Assembly (NCBI RefSeq): GCF_009857475.1
Contig: NZ_WWCJ01000003.1
Span: 203,833-267,832 of the forward strand
DNA: 64,000 bases
Direction of reading: 5' to 3'
DNA from: Pseudoduganella guangdongensis
Lineage (GTDB): Bacteria > Pseudomonadota > Gammaproteobacteria > Burkholderiales > Burkholderiaceae_D
Under the pieces are notes generated by a model. The model was given only the letters and a program-made list of their open reading frames with translations. It was not told the DNA's origin and did not search any database. Position numbers and translations under genes: made by a program. Below, one piece after another: positions 61,372-64,000 of this stretch; the first letter of the stretch is position 1, and each line of letters begins with the position of its first letter.

Positions 61372-61407
61372 TTCATTTCTACTATTCCCGCACCTGCGCC
61401 AGCACGT

Positions 61408-62748
61408 TTAGCCAGGTGGCATATCGGCGAGTCGACCGCACTGGGCCAGCATCCCGGAAAGAATGCTATCTGCAACATCTCCTGGGTACCCTGGAGGGAG
61501 CATGTCCCCAACCGCTTCTGCAACCAGTGGCGCTTGGGCCAAGACCTCCTCAATGAGCTCCTCGGCGACGCGGCCGCCAAGTCCCACCTGGCGGGCCATA
61601 GCGGACCAGTGGCGACGCATGATTCGATCAATGAAGTAGTAATTTTCACTGCCCCGGATGGCCATTGCCAGCTTGGCTTCCTGGCGCGCGATCAAATTCT
61701 CGCCGTGCCCAATGACTGGATGCGCCGAGAGCACGTCGTACAGCGGGGAAGCTTGGTATTGTCCCCCACGTCCGACCATGATGCTGAAATTCTTGGCGTG
61801 CCCATCGGTGGCCATCAGAAGCCAGAAAATGAGCTGAGTCTTGAAGAAGTTGCGGCGGTCAAAATCCGCCTTCTCCGATGAGAGCAGTATCTGCATGATG
61901 CGCTGAATCCCCGGCCCGCCGTCGGCCTGGTACTTCAGAAGGGGAGAGCAGCCCAGCGCCTGGCACATATCCTCTTGCGGTAATCGGGCAATCCAGGTGC
62001 GATCGTTGGATAATTTACGGTCAAACCGCTTTACGGACAGCGCCTTTTGATCCTCGAAAGTCAGAATCTCACTTTCGGCAACAGGTAGGCCAAATTTGTC
62101 CATGATTTGCGAGCAGAGCCACTCGTTTTCGACCGAGGTGCGCATGTCCGCACGGCTGTTGCCCACAAGGCCAAGTGGCAGTTTCAGGATATGGGTGGTC
62201 GGGGTACTTCCGATCGGGCGGAACCATTGTCCGTCGTGCCACAGAAGGGCGTTCTTCTCCTGGGCGCCGGCAATGGACAAGCGTAGGTCATCCCTGTGGT
62301 CTTGGCGGCCCAGGCCCGCAGGCGCCGTCGTCGCGCGCAGCAACTCCGCGATCTCATGCTCGTCCAGCAAGTCGCCTTGAATGGAGAACAGATCGTCCGG
62401 TGTTTCGTCCGGCGGCAGAAGTTGGGCTGCACCTACGCAGTCTCGTCCCAGCGCCTGCAGCAAGGCGAAAGGGGAGGTGCTTCCTGTGTTGTGCTTCTGC
62501 GCCAGGCGCCGGCGAATGCGATCGCTATCAGGCAGTAGGTTGTCGAAATAGTTCGTAACCACGTCGCCCGAATACGGAGCGTTTGCCGCCGTGAAGGGCA
62601 TCGACAAAGACAGAGGGCGCCGGTTCTCGTCTTCCAGCCATTCTTGGAAGTACGCGAACGTCGAGGTGTTTCGTTTGATTGTCCATTGGCCTACCGGGGT
62701 GCCATTGAGCCAAACGTTGAGACTGCGCTGGATTCCACGTTGGGCCAT
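61408..62748 (-). CDS. hipA: HipA-family serine/threonine kinase toxin
   Basis: HipA kinases inactivate glutamyl-tRNA synthetase or other targets and cause persistence; HipB neutralises them. 446 residues with HipA-N (DNLLPDSDRIRRRLA), the Ser158 loop LRLSIAGAQEK that is self-phosphorylated, catalytic MATDGHAKNFS (Asp315), and the metal-binding LYDVLSA (Asp338). All key residues are intact, so it should be active. It starts three bases after hipB and lies just outside the island edge. Confidence 0.95.
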   Translation of the reverse strand: MAQRGIQRSLNVWLNGTPVGQWTIKRNTSTFAYFQEWLEDENRRPLSLSMPFTAANAPYSGDVVTNYFDNLLPDSDRIRRRLAQKHNTGSTSPFALLQALGRDCVGAAQLLPPDETPDDLFSIQGDLLDEHEIAELLRATTAPAGLGRQDHRDDLRLSIAGAQEKNALLWHDGQWFRPIGSTPTTHILKLPLGLVGNSRADMRTSVENEWLCSQIMDKFGLPVAESEILTFEDQKALSVKRFDRKLSNDRTWIARLPQEDMCQALGCSPLLKYQADGGPGIQRIMQILLSSEKADFDRRNFFKTQLIFWLLMATDGHAKNFSIMVGRGGQYQASPLYDVLSAHPVIGHGENLIARQEAKLAMAIRGSENYYFIDRIMRRHWSAMARQVGLGGRVAEELIEEVLAQAPLVAEAVGDMLPPGYPGDVADSILSGMLAQCGRLADMPPG

Positions 62749-62751
62749 GGT

Positions 62752-63153
62752 TCACCACTCGGTTGTGTCGCCGGCTTTTACTACTTTTGCAGGGGCTGCC
62801 GCCATGCCAGGTTTTGTGTTCGTCGGTAAAACCTTGCCGGCCTGAGATCCTCGGCCTTCGACCTTCGCCTTCGCTTCTATGGACCTTCGTCGAGTACTCG
62901 ATTTGGACTTCACCTGAAAGACTGGCAACGTATCCGGGTCGCTGTCGCTCACCTGAAGCTTGACGTTCATCAGCCGCAAAATGGTGAAGAGGCGGTCGAC
63001 GCTCGTCGACGCCAGGTTCGATTCGATCTGGGCGTAGCTCTGTTGGCTAATACCTAGTTTTTCAGCCATTGCCGCCTGGGTGAGATTTGCCTTCTTCCTG
63101 AAACCCTGGATGAGCGGCTTCAGGTGATCCAGCGTCTGGATTGTGAAGTCCAT
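62752..63153 (-). CDS. hipB: HipB-family antitoxin, XRE regulator
   Basis: 133 residues from MDFTIQTLDHL at 63153, behind a perfect GGAGG seven bases away. The helix-turn-helix is FRKKANLTQAAMAEKLGISQQSYAQIESN. The tail after about residue 80 is basic and disordered (KSKSSTRRRSIEAKAKVEG), longer than in Escherichia coli HipB (88 residues). It binds HipA and represses the operon, most likely at the four inverted repeats upstream. Confidence 0.92.
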   Translation of the reverse strand: MDFTIQTLDHLKPLIQGFRKKANLTQAAMAEKLGISQQSYAQIESNLASTSVDRLFTILRLMNVKLQVSDSDPDTLPVFQVKSKSSTRRRSIEAKAKVEGRGSQAGKVLPTNTKPGMAAAPAKVVKAGDTTEW

Positions 63154-63180
63154 AGTTTTACCTCCGTAAATGCGCTTCCA

Positions 63181-63286
63181 TTTACAGTATATGGCCTGTA
63201 AATCGCGATTACAATGCAAGACATGTAAAGTGAAGAAATTACAGTGCTCAGAATGTATTTTACTTTTACAGCCTTTGAATTGTAAA
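63181..63286. promoter_or_regulatory. Four-site operator array of hipBA
   Basis: Inverted repeats of the form TTTACAG-N8-CTGTAAA lie at 63181-63202, 63208-63229 (ATTACAA / ATGTAAA), 63238-63259 (ATTACAG / ATGTATT, weaker) and 63265-63286 (TTTACAG / TTGTAAA), starting 27, 30 and 27 bases apart. The half-site/N8 design is the same as for the known HipB operators, with a different core. Confidence 0.75.
63186..63214 (-). promoter_or_regulatory. Promoter of hipBA
   Basis: On the minus strand TTGTAA (63214-63209), 17 bases and TATACT (63191-63186). The -10 lies in the first inverted repeat and the -35 in the second, so a bound repressor would block polymerase. Confidence 0.65.
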
Positions 63287-63335
63287 TTGTGCTGGCCAGT
63301 ATCAAGGAAACACCGGTGACACCGAAGGGAGTGCA

Positions 63336-63344
63336 GGGGGGGGG
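63336..63344 (+). repeat. Run of nine G before the last gene
   Basis: A nine-base G tract 28 bases before the TATACT at 63373, about where an activator or -35 flank would be. Such tracts can slip in length and alter expression; it could also be a fixed feature. Confidence 0.5.
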
Positions 63345-63385
63345 CAAAGCTGTACTACTGGCGCCCCCGGTTTATACTTGCCGGC

Positions 63386-64000
63386 ATGCTCACCCGACAA
63401 CTCCTGTTCCTGTTCAGCGCCCTTGGTGCCATCAATGGCATCTTCTTGGCCATCTACTTTTTCAGGCGCCAGCCGAAACGCCTTTCCGATTGGATGCTTG
63501 GCGCGCTACTGTTGGCGATCGCCGTCCGTACGGCGAAATCCACGGTCCTGTTCTTCGATCCCACCATCGCCCTCGAGTTCAGGCAGTTAGGCTTGTCTGC
63601 CTGCCTGCTGATCGGGCCCTTGACCTATTTGTATGTGCGCTACTACCTGATCGAGCGCCAACAGGTTCCAGCGGACCAGCGCTGGCGCTGGCATCTTGGC
63701 CTGGCGTTCCTGATCATCGGCTTGGGCGTGCTATTTCCCTATGCCAGTTATCGCAGCATCTGGAGCAAGTCCAGTGATGTGATTCACATTTACTGGCTCG
63801 GTTACTTGCTGGCCGCAGCATGGGCATTGTGGCAGGCGCGCGCGCAGTTGAGGGAGGCGGGCGGTCAGGCATGGATGCCGCTTAGTGTGTTTGCCGGCAG
63901 CTTCCTTATTCTCGTCGCCTATGCCACTACGCCGCTCACCTCCTACATCGTTGGGGCGCTGTCATTTACTTTCTTGCTGCATATCGCTGTGCTGGTCTTC
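63386..64000 (+). CDS. Membrane protein, probably N-terminal half of an AraC-type regulator (3' end outside)
   Basis: The frame is open from ATG 63386 to the right edge (205 codons). It has about six or seven membrane helices, starting LTRQLLFLFSALGAINGIFLAIYFF, with QPKRLSDWMLGALLLAIAVRTAKS and LIGPLTYLYVRYYL. This layout is seen in regulators with seven membrane helices and a C-terminal AraC DNA-binding domain, but that domain would lie beyond the window. A TATACT eight bases before the ATG suggests a leaderless or nearly leaderless transcript. Confidence 0.6.
   Translation, partial: MLTRQLLFLFSALGAINGIFLAIYFFRRQPKRLSDWMLGALLLAIAVRTAKSTVLFFDPTIALEFRQLGLSACLLIGPLTYLYVRYYLIERQQVPADQRWRWHLGLAFLIIGLGVLFPYASYRSIWSKSSDVIHIYWLGYLLAAAWALWQARAQLREAGGQAWMPLSVFAGSFLILVAYATTPLTSYIVGALSFTFLLHIAVLVF

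Larger units (their letters stand above)
61142..61407. other. Right edge of the island
   Basis: 266 bases without a supported gene. It includes the right arm-like repeat (61247-61278), the candidate attachment core TTCCCCTCTC (61329-61338), and the bidirectional terminator at 61348-61371. Confidence 0.55.

Overview
The window looks like a chromosomal segment of a GC-rich betaproteobacterium of the Oxalobacteraceae (Massilia / Duganella / Janthinobacterium type). The basis is the rimP-nusA-infB-rbfA-truB order, a PEP-CTERM protein, an array of TonB receptors with the ITGSS plug motif, and GGGGTCAG-type intergenic repeats. The placement is by gene content only; no database search was possible.

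Layout. 1-2.9 kb: the 3' part of udk, a PEP-CTERM protein behind a near-consensus sigma-54 promoter, and aroG (DAHP synthase) preceded by a Phe/Tyr-rich leader peptide and a complete-looking attenuator. 2.9-15.1 kb: four tandem minus-strand TonB-dependent receptors, each with its own terminator. 15.3-19.0 kb: a peptide-type ABC importer (two permeases and a double ATPase) with no binding protein beside it. 19.1-23.8 kb: a hybrid histidine kinase, a DedA-rhodanese fusion and glucokinase. 24-33.4 kb: scpB-rluB and the translation operon rimP-nusA-infB-rbfA-truB with a terminator in its leader. 34-39.3 kb: typA, a DUF3141 hydrolase and dusA, with repeats and an 84-base hairpin between them. 39.4-43.9 kb: a chemoreceptor with a long structured leader, two secreted TonB-C-terminal-domain proteins, two lipoproteins, a 37-residue membrane protein and an unknown cytosolic protein. 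43.9-53.4 kb: a NIPSNAP protein, a solute-binding-like protein, an imine-reductase-like enzyme with divergent HxlR regulator, tRNA-His, murI, class I fumarase, a YqhA protein, an acyltransferase-3 protein and acetyl-CoA synthetase.

53.5-61.3 kb is an integrated element in the 3' end of tRNA-Ser(GGA). It carries a P4-type integrase, an AlpA regulator, several unknown genes, a cluster of GTCACCC boxes, and a minus-strand XRE - DUF262 - HEPN nuclease cassette that looks like a compact, poorly described defence system. Similar paired integrase-arm-like repeats lie at both ends.

61.4-63.3 kb holds hipBA with four regularly spaced inverted repeats that probably serve as HipB operators. The window ends inside a gene for a membrane protein that resembles the N-terminal half of membrane-anchored AraC regulators.

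The most interesting points are the DUF262-HEPN cassette, the aroG attenuator, the four-site hip operator array, the 84-base perfect palindrome upstream of dusA, and the tandem secreted TonB-domain proteins.
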